A stretch of 27,729 nucleotides of DNA from JAUPVN01 sp964423475 (GTDB lineage Bacteria; Patescibacteriota; Saccharimonadia; Saccharimonadales; CAIOMD01). Positions within the stretch are counted from its first letter, which is position 1, and each line of letters starts with the position of its first letter. Location: NCBI GenBank assembly GCA_964423475.1, contig CAYRFD010000010.1, forward strand, positions 1-27,729, written 5' to 3'. Below, piece after piece: positions 20,998 through 27,729 of this stretch. A program made the translations under genes and the position numbers. The notes below the pieces were generated by a model that saw only the letters and a list, made by a program, of their open reading frames with translations, had not been told where the DNA came from and did no database searches.

Positions 20998-22737
20998 CTA
21001 CCAGCCACCTCCTCCGCCGCCGCCTCCACCTCCTCCGGAGTATCCTCCAGAAAAGCCGCTAGTGCTACTGCTTGCTGGTGGGCTAAAAGAGCTTGTGGTG
21101 GTGTTACCAAACGCATAAACTGCGCCAGAAAATGCCAGCGGGTTAAATACACCAGAATTGCTGTTATACCAATCTGGGCTGGTATCTTTATATAATTCTG
21201 CAAACTGTTTTACCCAAGATTTTTCTATGCCGTATAGCATTGCGTAGGGTAATAATTTTTCGTATAAATGAACTAGCTGAGTGGAATCTTTAGTTGCGTT
21301 ATTGGTAGATTGCATTATTTTAATACGTTCTGATTCTGCAACTTGCATATACATTTTTAGCCCCTCTATATAAGTTTTAAGCTCTGCTCCTTTAGCCGAA
21401 AGTGCTGGCATGTTTTTAGCAAATGCTATTGAAGCTAACGCGGCAATTATGCCAAAAAGGTTAAACGTTAAAATACTAAGAATTAAAATAATTATAGCAA
21501 CTGTATTCATATTTTTTTGAATTTGCCTTGTATCAGTTAAATAGCCATTTGTAATAGTTAAAGCATAGGTATCTTTACTAATATTTTGCGATTGTTGGTA
21601 TAAGTTACTTTTAGCGCTTAGGTTAATTATGCTACCAGTTTTTGTGTCTTTGCCAAAAAGCATATTTATAACAGATATTTCTGTTGGTAAAAGCGTATTA
21701 GGGTCTTTAATTAATTCAAGATCGTACTTATTTTTGGTTCTTTCGTATATTTTGCAATAGTGGCGCACTGCAAGATCTATAATGGTTGCTGCAATTGCCT
21801 TGTTAGACATTTTGGTATTAATTATAATGTCGCCTTCTATAACCGACACGCCTTTTGGGGGTGTGTACTGCGGCACTATTGCCGTTGTGGCCTTAGAATT
21901 TCTGCCATTACGTTTCCACCTTAAGAATGATCTAAAAAATAGCCAAATTGGCATAACAAAGTACCATAGCGGAATAACAACAATTGCAAGCCCAATTAAT
22001 ATTTTTTGAGTTGTAGTTAATGGGGGGCTTACATATGGTGCAAATGTATCTTTATCAAAGCCTGCTACAAGAGTAATATTTTGGCCAGCAGCTAGCTGAG
22101 ATGTTGACGCTGTATTTATAATGGTGCCAGAATTGTCGGTAGTGGTTTCTATTGTGCAATTAGTTTCAGAAGACCCCGCTGCCCCGCTGTAGCATGTTGT
22201 TTGCCCAGTAAAATTTGGTGTAATATCTTGAGCAAGGTGTAAACTAGCCGTAACTTTTAAGAATGGTTGTTGCCAATCGTCCCCGTTAGTATCCCAATAA
22301 AATTCATCACCGTTTGGTAAATTGTTTGTAACATCAGATAAATTATATTTAATAATGTATTCATTACGGCCATACACATATCTGTTGGCGTCTCCAATCT
22401 GTAGTACTAGGTTGTCGTTATCCGTATATGTTGTGTATGGTAAGGCGGTGCCTAATTGGTTAGTCACAGATTGTATTTTTGGATGAGTTGGGTGCCCGTT
22501 ATAACTATTGGGAATGGCACGTTTTATACCATGATTTTGATCTGTATTAGGAAACATTGCCACAAGTTGCTCTGTAACATCTAATGTTGATCTGTTTTGT
22601 TGGTTTTTTGCCAAGTAATAGTCCGCATTAAATGATTCAAAAGTAAAATCGTTAGTACCTGCAAAAGCATTGGTAGATACAAATAATAATATAAATATAC
22701 TAATAAAAACAATACTAATTTTGCGAGCTAGCGCCAT
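20998..22737 (-). CDS. DUF2207-family membrane protein with poly-Gly-Trp C-terminus
   Basis: 579 aa. A signal peptide (1-26, ending AFA) precedes an outer domain of about 215 residues. A membrane helix sits near 245-270, a cytoplasmic region with MSNKAIAATIIDLAVRHY follows, and another membrane segment or hairpin lies at about 410-442. The C-terminus is a Ser/Gly linker ending in eleven Gly and a terminal Trp, typical of DUF2207 proteins. Function is unknown; an envelope role is likely. The ATG at 22737 has an extended -10 (TGGTATACT, 22744-22752) six bases ahead and no Shine-Dalgarno site. The gene ends in TAG. Confidence 0.85.
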   Translation of the reverse strand: MALARKISIVFISIFILLFVSTNAFAGTNDFTFESFNADYYLAKNQQNRSTLDVTEQLVAMFPNTDQNHGIKRAIPNSYNGHPTHPKIQSVTNQLGTALPYTTYTDNDNLVLQIGDANRYVYGRNEYIIKYNLSDVTNNLPNGDEFYWDTNGDDWQQPFLKVTASLHLAQDITPNFTGQTTCYSGAAGSSETNCTIETTTDNSGTIINTASTSQLAAGQNITLVAGFDKDTFAPYVSPPLTTTQKILIGLAIVVIPLWYFVMPIWLFFRSFLRWKRNGRNSKATTAIVPQYTPPKGVSVIEGDIIINTKMSNKAIAATIIDLAVRHYCKIYERTKNKYDLELIKDPNTLLPTEISVINMLFGKDTKTGSIINLSAKSNLYQQSQNISKDTYALTITNGYLTDTRQIQKNMNTVAIIILILSILTFNLFGIIAALASIAFAKNMPALSAKGAELKTYIEGLKMYMQVAESERIKIMQSTNNATKDSTQLVHLYEKLLPYAMLYGIEKSWVKQFAELYKDTSPDWYNSNSGVFNPLAFSGAVYAFGNTTTSSFSPPASSSTSGFSGGYSGGGGGGGGGGGW

Positions 22738-22743
22738 ACCAAA

Positions 22744-22752
22744 AGTATACCA
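22744..22752 (-). promoter_or_regulatory. Extended -10 of the DUF2207 gene
   Basis: TGGTATACT on the minus strand, six bases before the ATG, places transcription start on the start codon itself. Confidence 0.55.
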
Positions 22753-22781
22753 CTATATGATCATGATTAATTGATTGTATG

Positions 22782-24101
22782 TTATTTTTTTGTGGTGCGA
22801 GAGACAGAGGCGAGGGTTTCAATTATGAACGTTACAATTGCAATGCTTATTATGGCGTCTGTAATGCCGTTTACTGTTGGCGGTGTTCTAAGGGCAAAAG
22901 CAACAAGGCTAGCCCCTACACCAACCCATAATAGTACTGTGTGGTTTAGGCCAATCCATGTAAATACGCTATTGCCCTTCCAGCTACCTACTATATGGCC
23001 CATAAGCCAGTCTAGTGCTCCTCTAAAGTTTTGGCGTATCCAAATAAAAGGTTTTAGGTTAGAAGCTATTGCTGTAAGTGCTAAAGCAACAGTAAACAAT
23101 AGTGAAATTGCTTGAGTTTTAGCTACCAGTGGAGCGGTAATTATACGGTAAACTGATTCTGCCGCTGCTGCATATTGGGCTTCTACCGCGCCGCTAACTT
23201 GAGATGATCCTAATGATAGGGCTGCAAGAGTGCTTAACATCATTATCAAAGAAAATGCTGCTAGGCCAATAGCCATTTTTTTACGATTTTGGCTTAATAG
23301 TAATGCTAGTATTGCACTAATTAAAGTTGCTAATCCAAGAACCAATGACAGACTTTTTAATGCATTTATAGCGCTACGAGCTTGTTCTACGCCATCTATT
23401 TGAGCAACCTGAATAGACCCAATTTTATCTGGTATATCTTTATTAAAAATAAAACCTACACTAGTGTTAGAAAGGCTGTTACCTGCTAGTACATACAAAT
23501 CGTCTACAGAAATTGTGCCATCGTTATTTGGGTTTTCTATATACGCAAGAATTTTTTGATGCCCTACCTGAAGGATTGTTTCCCAAGCTTTTTCTGCCTG
23601 TGGAGATGCCAACACCTCGCCAATTTTAGATGTAGTAAAAGACTGTATTTGCCCAGCTAGTGGTGCTGCTAAAAATTGAACATTTGGTGGTAAATTATTT
23701 TTTAGTTCTTGCTCTACATTTACTTGCGCAAAAAGAGCCGTGCTAATTTCTGTAGTAAGTGCTTGTTGTATAGCCGGGTCTTGTAATAGTGGTTGCATGG
23801 TGGCAACAAATTTATCTGTATGGGTTATTGTGTAAGAAACCCAGTAAGATATATTAAACAGCATAAAACCAACAATAGCTATAACTGCAAAAAAACCTGC
23901 AAAAAATGATCTTGCACGATGCTTTGGCTGTTTAACGGATGTAGTTGTTTTTGCGGCTACTTTGGCTTTTAGAGCCTCGTTTTCTGCTTTAAGCCGAGCT
24001 AGTTCGGCTTCTTCTGCCTTGATCTTAGTTTCGGTAACTTTAGACACACTTTTTTTAGTGGTTTTGGTTGATTTGCTAGCTTTAGTAGATTTTTTGGCCA
24101 T
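22782..24101 (-). CDS. Six-TM membrane protein with basic and coiled-coil N-terminus
   Basis: 439 aa, no named family that I am sure of. Residues 1-25 are Lys/Thr/Ser-rich like a disordered nucleic-acid-binding tail, 26-50 a short coiled coil (EEAELARLKAENEALKAKV). TM1 is at 65-88. An outer domain of about 160 residues contains THTDKFVATMQPLLQDPAIQ, a pattern I associate with uncharacterised actinobacterial membrane proteins. Helices follow at about 250-270, 277-299, 329-348, 385-405 and 412-432. The start is well supported: AAAGGA seven bases before the ATG and an extended -10 further upstream. It belongs to the same-strand envelope gene run. Confidence 0.8.
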   Translation of the reverse strand: MAKKSTKASKSTKTTKKSVSKVTETKIKAEEAELARLKAENEALKAKVAAKTTTSVKQPKHRARSFFAGFFAVIAIVGFMLFNISYWVSYTITHTDKFVATMQPLLQDPAIQQALTTEISTALFAQVNVEQELKNNLPPNVQFLAAPLAGQIQSFTTSKIGEVLASPQAEKAWETILQVGHQKILAYIENPNNDGTISVDDLYVLAGNSLSNTSVGFIFNKDIPDKIGSIQVAQIDGVEQARSAINALKSLSLVLGLATLISAILALLLSQNRKKMAIGLAAFSLIMMLSTLAALSLGSSQVSGAVEAQYAAAAESVYRIITAPLVAKTQAISLLFTVALALTAIASNLKPFIWIRQNFRGALDWLMGHIVGSWKGNSVFTWIGLNHTVLLWVGVGASLVAFALRTPPTVNGITDAIISIAIVTFIIETLASVSRTTKK

Positions 24102-24122
24102 AATTGTTCCTTTATTAGTACT

Positions 24123-24131
24123 ATTATATCA
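24123..24131 (-). promoter_or_regulatory. Extended -10 of the six-TM protein gene
   Basis: TGATATAAT on the minus strand, 21 bases before the ATG, followed by a Shine-Dalgarno-like AAAGGA. The same nine bases occur before der. Confidence 0.55.
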
Positions 24132-24153
24132 TATTAATGCAAATTATAAAAAA

Positions 24154-25302
24154 CTATTCCTCTAATTTTTTAGGTTGTTTATGCCAAAAAGCAAGTTTTT
24201 TAATAAAACTTTTTTTATTTTTTGGATCATCTTTATCTCTGTTTACTGCATCTAAATCATGAAAAACTTCTTCGTAAACCTGAATTGTAGTTACAATTAG
24301 TATCATTATTACCGGCCCTATAACTATTCCTAAAAAGCCAAAAAAGTGTAACCCGCTAAATACAGCAAGTAGCGTAAGAGCAGAATCTAGCCTGGCCTGC
24401 TTTGGTACTAGTTTTGGCCTGAGTACGTTATCTATATTTGTAACAATTAATAAATGGCCACCAATAACTAGTAAACCTTGCCATACATCACCTGTAAGAA
24501 TCATTATAATACCAATTGGTATAGCAATTATACCTCCGCCTAAAGGTATAACAGAAAGCGCTGTAAGCAAAATTACAAAGAAAAAGAACAAATCCTGTAA
24601 GCCTGCAAAATATAGTAGAGCGGCATCTGTTAAACCTTGCAAAAATGCTATAATAAACTGGCCTTTTACCATTGCTTTTGTCATGGCGGATACACGGTTT
24701 AAATAAAGCTCGCCAATACTTTTGCCAAGTGGATTAAGCCTATGCATTAAAGCAAATATTTTATCTTGATTAAGTAATAAAGATAAAAATACAAAAATAT
24801 ATATTATGGCTGTAGAAAACATACTAAAGAAGCTACTTGCTGCACCCGCTACGTCTTTTAGGAATTCTGAACCAAATTTTTGAACAAATTCTGTTGCTGC
24901 AGCCGTTACGCCTTCTTCTGTGAGCCTAAATGAAACGTTTATATCTTGCATTATTTGATTAAATTTAGCAATAAATTCAGATTCTAAGCCGTTTAGACTA
25001 ACCTGGCTAATCCCGTCTGCTAATTGCTTTAACTCGTTTGCCGTAACTACTAGTAATAACATTAGCGGAATAATTAACGTTAAAAAAGAAGCAATTAATG
25101 ATAATGTTGCGGCGGTCCCGGGTTTACCCCATTTTTTAAGAAGGCGTTGATAGAGCGGGTTAAACATAAATGCAATAATTGCAGCAAGTACAATAAGCAA
25201 AAAATAGCCCCACAAAAAGTATGCTCCAAAGATAACAGCTATAGCAGTAGTTATAGCAAGTGATTTTTTTTGAAATGGCGTAACAACAAACTTTTCTTTC
25301 AT
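24154..25302 (-). CDS. AI-2E family transporter (PerM/TqsA type)
   Basis: 382 aa with about eight membrane helices. The pattern is diagnostic: two or three N-terminal helices with FMFNPLYQRLLKKWGKP, a ~100-residue soluble helical region (ELKQLADGISQ onward), then a five-helix C-terminal block with VKGQFIIAFLQGLTDA and the re-entrant IPLGGGIIAIPIGI and LRPKLV motifs. Members export varied substrates including autoinducer-2, or exchange ions; the substrate here is unknown. A charged cytoplasmic tail ends the protein. AGAGGAA lies seven bases before the ATG and a promoter is visible at 25323-25350. Confidence 0.92.
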   Translation of the reverse strand: MKEKFVVTPFQKKSLAITTAIAVIFGAYFLWGYFLLIVLAAIIAFMFNPLYQRLLKKWGKPGTAATLSLIASFLTLIIPLMLLLVVTANELKQLADGISQVSLNGLESEFIAKFNQIMQDINVSFRLTEEGVTAAATEFVQKFGSEFLKDVAGAASSFFSMFSTAIIYIFVFLSLLLNQDKIFALMHRLNPLGKSIGELYLNRVSAMTKAMVKGQFIIAFLQGLTDAALLYFAGLQDLFFFFVILLTALSVIPLGGGIIAIPIGIIMILTGDVWQGLLVIGGHLLIVTNIDNVLRPKLVPKQARLDSALTLLAVFSGLHFFGFLGIVIGPVIMILIVTTIQVYEEVFHDLDAVNRDKDDPKNKKSFIKKLAFWHKQPKKLEE

Positions 25303-25322
25303 TATTGTTCCTCTTTACGCTC

Positions 25323-25350
25323 ACTATAACAGATGTGATAGTATTTGCAA
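25323..25350 (-). promoter_or_regulatory. Promoter of the AI-2E transporter gene
   Basis: Minus-strand TTGCAA (25345-25350) and TATAGT (25323-25328) with a 16-base spacer, about 20 bases before the ATG. Confidence 0.5.
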
Positions 25351-25359
25351 AGAGAATAA

Positions 25360-26352
25360 TTATGATTTTTTAGGATTTACCTTGTTCATTAAAAATGGAA
25401 ATGGATATATAACTACGATAACGGCAATAATTATTCCTATTGTGTTATAGGCAACTCTTTGCCAAATATTTTCTGTTCCGCTAGATAAATCATTTGCGGT
25501 GTATAGTAACAAAATTGTAGCTGTATAAAAGAATGGTACCATACCAAGTTTTGTTTTTTTAAGGTAACCGTTTAAAACAGCAAATATACCACCAACAACA
25601 ACTAGTAAAGTTACACTAGATATAAAAGTTAGTGCAATACCAGCTAAAATTGCCCCAGCAACGGTGCCTACCATCCTTGCCATTGCTCTCATTTTAGATA
25701 AATTTTGGTCGTACCTAATAACATTGCCAACTGCACTTGTTGCCCAGCCTAGTTTAGAAAAACCAGCTAAGTAAGACACAGCTAAGGCAATAGAGCCACC
25801 AATAGCCATTCTTAGGCCTTGTTCTGCTAAAGCGCCATTAGTTAGTGATTCGTCTACTTTTGGTGGATCAATAGGTTTCCAAATTGGCAATAAAGATATA
25901 AGGGCAGACCAGCCTAGCACCAAAGCAAAGGCCAAAAAGTTATCTGCTGCCTTTTCGGGTGAACCTGTATTTAGGCCAGATGTATAAATCATAACTAAAG
26001 TTAATGCTAATGGGCCACCTAGCTTCCAACCACTTAAAAAGCTAAGGTTTAAACAAACCATAAATGTAAATATTAAAGCTAATATTGGGTATGGTGCAAC
26101 AGAGCCACCCATTAAATAAAAACCTAAACCAAGTGCCAAAATTAAACTTCCCATAATGGCTCTACCAGAAATTTTACTTGGTAAAAACAATGTGCTAAAA
26201 AAGAACCCGCCTTGGCCAAGCGCTACCAAAAAAGTAGTTTTGCCTAGACCGGCATATGCAAACATTGGCAGCATACATACAAAAGCCCTTAAAGCTTCTG
26301 TTGGCATTAAAGTTAGTTTGCCATTTACTTTTATTTTTTCTAGCACATACAT
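25360..26352 (-). CDS. FUSC-like multi-pass membrane protein
   Basis: 330 aa from ATG at 26352; a TTG three codons upstream is less likely. The protein is almost entirely hydrophobic, with about ten membrane helices in two halves separated by a polar linker near 165-180. Motifs such as EALRAFVCMLPMFAYAGLGK and RAMARMVGTVAGAILAGIAL match the FUSC/aromatic-acid-exporter superfamily (the R-x-x-GT-x-x-G feature). Function is probably small-molecule efflux. TATAAT (26361-26366) lies eight bases before the ATG with no Shine-Dalgarno site, so the mRNA is probably leaderless. It is divergent from the DUF6325 gene. Confidence 0.82.
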   Translation of the reverse strand: MYVLEKIKVNGKLTLMPTEALRAFVCMLPMFAYAGLGKTTFLVALGQGGFFFSTLFLPSKISGRAIMGSLILALGLGFYLMGGSVAPYPILALIFTFMVCLNLSFLSGWKLGGPLALTLVMIYTSGLNTGSPEKAADNFLAFALVLGWSALISLLPIWKPIDPPKVDESLTNGALAEQGLRMAIGGSIALAVSYLAGFSKLGWATSAVGNVIRYDQNLSKMRAMARMVGTVAGAILAGIALTFISSVTLLVVVGGIFAVLNGYLKKTKLGMVPFFYTATILLLYTANDLSSGTENIWQRVAYNTIGIIIAVIVVIYPFPFLMNKVNPKKS

Positions 26353-26360
26353 TATTAGCA

Positions 26361-26366
26361 ATTATA
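26361..26366 (-). promoter_or_regulatory. -10 box of the FUSC-like gene
   Basis: TATAAT on the minus strand, eight bases before the ATG; no good -35 seen. Confidence 0.45.
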
Positions 26367-26396
26367 CATACTAAAGTGATTTATTAATAATTACAT

Positions 26397-26425
26397 TTTA
26401 ATAGATTGGTTTGATAGAGTATAAT
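26397..26425 (+). promoter_or_regulatory. Promoter of the DUF6325/SHOCT operon
   Basis: TTTAAT (26397-26402) and a perfect TATAAT (26420-26425) with a 17-base spacer; a 30-nt leader ending in AGGAGA follows. Confidence 0.55.
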
Positions 26426-26461
26426 TATATTTGTTATTAAATAATTAAGTTAGGAGAATAT

Positions 26462-26869
26462 ATGAGAGGACCAATAGATTACATTATTGTTGGCTTTGAT
26501 AAGCCCAACTTTGATGACAGTGTTATTGCCGAGCTTCAAAAAGCAGTAGAATCAGGGTTTATAAGCGTACTAGCGTTAGTTGTAGTACATAAAGATATAG
26601 ATGGCAATGTAACATCTTTTTCTGCAGACGAAGCTGGCGACGTAGAAATAACTTTTGTAGATAAAAGTGCTGCAGATATGGTAACAGAAGACGACATATT
26701 AGAAGTTGGCGAGTTACTAGAAAATGATTCTGCTGCAGGTTTGCTTATTGTTGAGCAACTTTGGGCTAAAGGTCTTAAACAAGCAATCTTAGGTGCTAAT
26801 GGTGTACTAATTGCAGATGGACGCATACACCCAGAAGCTTATGCAGAAATAACAAGTAAAGGAGAATAA
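26462..26869 (+). CDS. DUF6325-family small acidic protein
   Basis: 135 aa, soluble and acidic, alternating strands and helices. GPIDYIIVGFDKPNFD at the start and VLALVVVHKDIDGNV match the DUF6325 family, common in Actinobacteria and often encoded beside a SHOCT protein, as here. Function is unknown. AGGAGA precedes the ATG by six bases. The downstream SHOCT gene starts two bases after the stop and its Shine-Dalgarno site overlaps this stop. Confidence 0.82.
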   Translation: MRGPIDYIIVGFDKPNFDDSVIAELQKAVESGFISVLALVVVHKDIDGNVTSFSADEAGDVEITFVDKSAADMVTEDDILEVGELLENDSAAGLLIVEQLWAKGLKQAILGANGVLIADGRIHPEAYAEITSKGE

Positions 26870-26870
26870 A

Positions 26871-27134
26871 ATGCCAGGATTATTAAGAGGGATGGCTCGT
26901 ACAGCAGCAGTAGTAGGAACAGCAGGTGCCGTATCGCATCACCAACAACAAAAGTGGGCAAACAAAGAAGCAGAACAACAAGCTCAGGCTGCTCCAGCAG
27001 CTGCCCCTGCACCAGTAGCGCAATCAAACGAAGATCAAATGGCAGAGCTTAAACAGCTTGCCGAGCTAAAAGACCAAGGTATTTTAACTCAAGAAGAGTT
27101 TGATGCAAAAAAGAAGCAAATATTAGGTTTATAA
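26871..27134 (+). CDS. SHOCT-domain small protein
   Basis: 87 aa. A short N-terminal region with MPGLLRGMARTAAVVGTAG, a spacer with AAPAAAPAP, and the C-terminal SHOCT domain at about 57-87 (LKQLAELKDQGILTQEEFDA then KKKQILGL). SHOCT domains are short oligomerisation helices. AAAGGAGA lies before the ATG. Partner of the DUF6325 gene in one operon that ends at the terminator below. Confidence 0.9.
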   Translation: MPGLLRGMARTAAVVGTAGAVSHHQQQKWANKEAEQQAQAAPAAAPAPVAQSNEDQMAELKQLAELKDQGILTQEEFDAKKKQILGL

Positions 27135-27152
27135 AAACCTAGCTTAAATTAA

Positions 27153-27185
27153 AACCACCACCCTTCAAAAGGTGGTGGTTTTTTT
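27153..27185 (+). terminator. Strong intrinsic terminator of the DUF6325/SHOCT operon
   Basis: A perfect 10-bp stem AACCACCACC/GGTGGTGGTT (27153-27162, 27171-27180), extended by A-T pairs, an 8-base loop and a T tract of at least seven. The flanking A run on the left could also serve the leftward gene that ends at 27203. Confidence 0.95.
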
Positions 27186-27202
27186 ATTGGTTACTTTTTA
27201 GT

Positions 27203-27610
27203 TTATTCTTCTAGGCTGGCAATTTCTTTGCCGTGTACAGTAAGAGCAAAAATTACAAGAACCCCTATCACTACCATAATTATTGACCAAAATGGGTAAA
27301 TTGGTATAAACATAAAGTTTGCTATAACGCTAATTGTTGCAAAAATTACGCCAAATACTCTACCCCAAGTTTTGCCAGATAAAATGGCGCCACCTACTAA
27401 AATTAAGAATGCGCCCCAAAGCAAGTGTACCCAGCCCCAAGTTGTGTAATCTAATACCCATACATTTTCTACACCTACTGCATATACTGTGTCTTTAAAT
27501 AAAGCAACAATACCTACAATAGCTTGTAGTATACCCATTACTATTGCTAACATTCCTGCAAAGCCTACCCAGCCTACCCAACCAGTTACTTCGTTTGATG
27601 ATTTTGCCAT
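27203..27610 (-). CDS. DUF7144-like four-TM membrane protein
   Basis: 135 aa with four hydrophobic helices (about 10-35, 58-77, 83-103, 105-127) and the opening GWVGWVGFAGMLAIVMGILQ, then WVLDYTTWGWVHLLWG. This resembles small actinobacterial DUF7144 proteins; the name is from memory of pattern, function unknown. AAGGAG lies six bases before the ATG. A consensus-like promoter (27640-27668) is overlapped by a perfect 19-bp palindrome, indicating specific regulation. Confidence 0.82.
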   Translation of the reverse strand: MAKSSNEVTGWVGWVGFAGMLAIVMGILQAIVGIVALFKDTVYAVGVENVWVLDYTTWGWVHLLWGAFLILVGGAILSGKTWGRVFGVIFATISVIANFMFIPIYPFWSIIMVVIGVLVIFALTVHGKEIASLEE

Positions 27611-27628
27611 ATTTCTCCTTATTATTTT

Positions 27629-27647
27629 ATTACAATTAAATTGTAAT
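27629..27647. repeat. 19-bp perfect palindrome, probable operator
   Basis: ATTACAATT, one centre base, AATTGTAAT. It covers the -10 box and predicted start of the leftward DUF7144 promoter and lies 23 bases before a possible rightward start codon at 27670. Confidence 0.55.
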
Positions 27648-27668
27648 CTTAAATAAATGGATAGTCAA
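27640..27668 (-). promoter_or_regulatory. Promoter of the DUF7144-like gene
   Basis: Minus-strand TTGACT (27663-27668) and TACAAT (27640-27645) with a 17-base spacer; start predicted near 27633 inside the palindrome. Confidence 0.65.
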
Positions 27669-27669
27669 T

Positions 27670-27729
27670 ATGCGTGCACTTACTCACTACATCGTGGACA
27701 CTTTTGCTCTTGGAATAGTTATGTTAAGT
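27670..27729 (+). CDS. Possible start of a divergent gene, cut by window end
   Basis: ATG at 27670 opens 20 codons to the window edge without a stop, giving a largely hydrophobic start (MRALTHYIVDTFALGIVMLS), as for a membrane protein. There is no clear Shine-Dalgarno site. Too short to name; it could be chance. Confidence 0.3.
   Translation, partial: MRALTHYIVDTFALGIVMLS

Noticed and set aside
20988..21203. Overlapping 71-aa frame at the end of the DUF2207 gene
   Set aside because: It is an out-of-frame reading of the Gly/Ser-rich 3' end, with Ala/Glu-rich low-complexity sequence and no ribosome site.
1..27729. CRISPR arrays, insertion sequences or prophage genes
   Set aside because: No regularly spaced direct repeats, transposase or phage structural motifs were seen.

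Overview
The window is 27.7 kb of a low-GC bacterial chromosome. It carries about 27 protein genes, one tRNA gene and one probable stand-alone structured RNA. A 100-base run of N at 14617-14716 marks a scaffold gap. The genetic code is standard: cheA and cheW end in TGA, which argues against the UGA-Gly code of Gracilibacteria/Absconditabacteria. Gene content suggests a Candidate Phyla Radiation (Patescibacteria) bacterium, most likely a Saccharibacteria (TM7) relative. The hints are a DprA lacking the usual N-terminal domain, soluble PAS histidine kinases, the DUF6325/SHOCT pair and DUF7144-like protein otherwise familiar from Actinobacteria, and a DUF2207 protein with a poly-Gly-Trp end. This placement is an inference from family content, not from a marker-gene tree.

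Layout. (1) 1-481: 5' part of dprA on the minus strand. (2) 482-876: no protein gene, but a consensus sigma70 promoter, two long hairpins and a strong intrinsic terminator on the plus strand, read as a ~300-nt non-coding RNA. (3) 877-8502: a compact minus-strand chemotaxis operon in the order mcp, cheW, cheY, cheB, cheA, cheC, cheD, PAS histidine kinase. Genes overlap or are a few bases apart, and GC is visibly lower than in the adjoining der/pth genes. (4) 8665-10680: the housekeeping pair der and pth. (5) 10808-13301: an orphan hypothetical gene with a perfect promoter, a nucleotidyltransferase coupled to an unknown gene, and an RluB/RsuA-type pseudouridine synthase. (6) 13346-16399: a two-component pair, a soluble PAS kinase and a response regulator with a very long disordered tail broken by the gap. 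(7) 16539-20471: tRNA-Glu(CTC), then an AT-rich three-gene surface-glycosylation cassette: GtrB-like glycosyltransferase, GtrA-like flippase, and a multi-pass membrane protein fused to a PIG-L-type deacetylase. (8) 20570-26352: minus-strand membrane and envelope genes: HIT protein, DUF2207 protein, a six-TM protein, AI-2E-family exporter, FUSC-like protein. (9) 26462-27729: DUF6325 and SHOCT genes, a strong terminator, a DUF7144-like membrane protein under a palindrome-overlapped promoter, and possibly the start of another gene.

How it works together. The chemotaxis operon encodes one receptor, adaptor CheW, kinase CheA (no recognisable P2 domain), output CheY, adaptation enzymes CheB and CheD and phosphatase CheC. 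No CheR and no flagellar gene is present here. If the organism is a CPR bacterium the natural output would be type IV pilus motility, but nothing in the window shows this. The strongest candidates for something new are the whole chemotaxis operon in this lineage, the RNA at 540-837 with a possible kissing-loop contact, and the GT-C-like/PIG-L fusion. Several genes have a -10 box 6-10 bases before the start codon and no Shine-Dalgarno sequence, suggesting leaderless transcripts.
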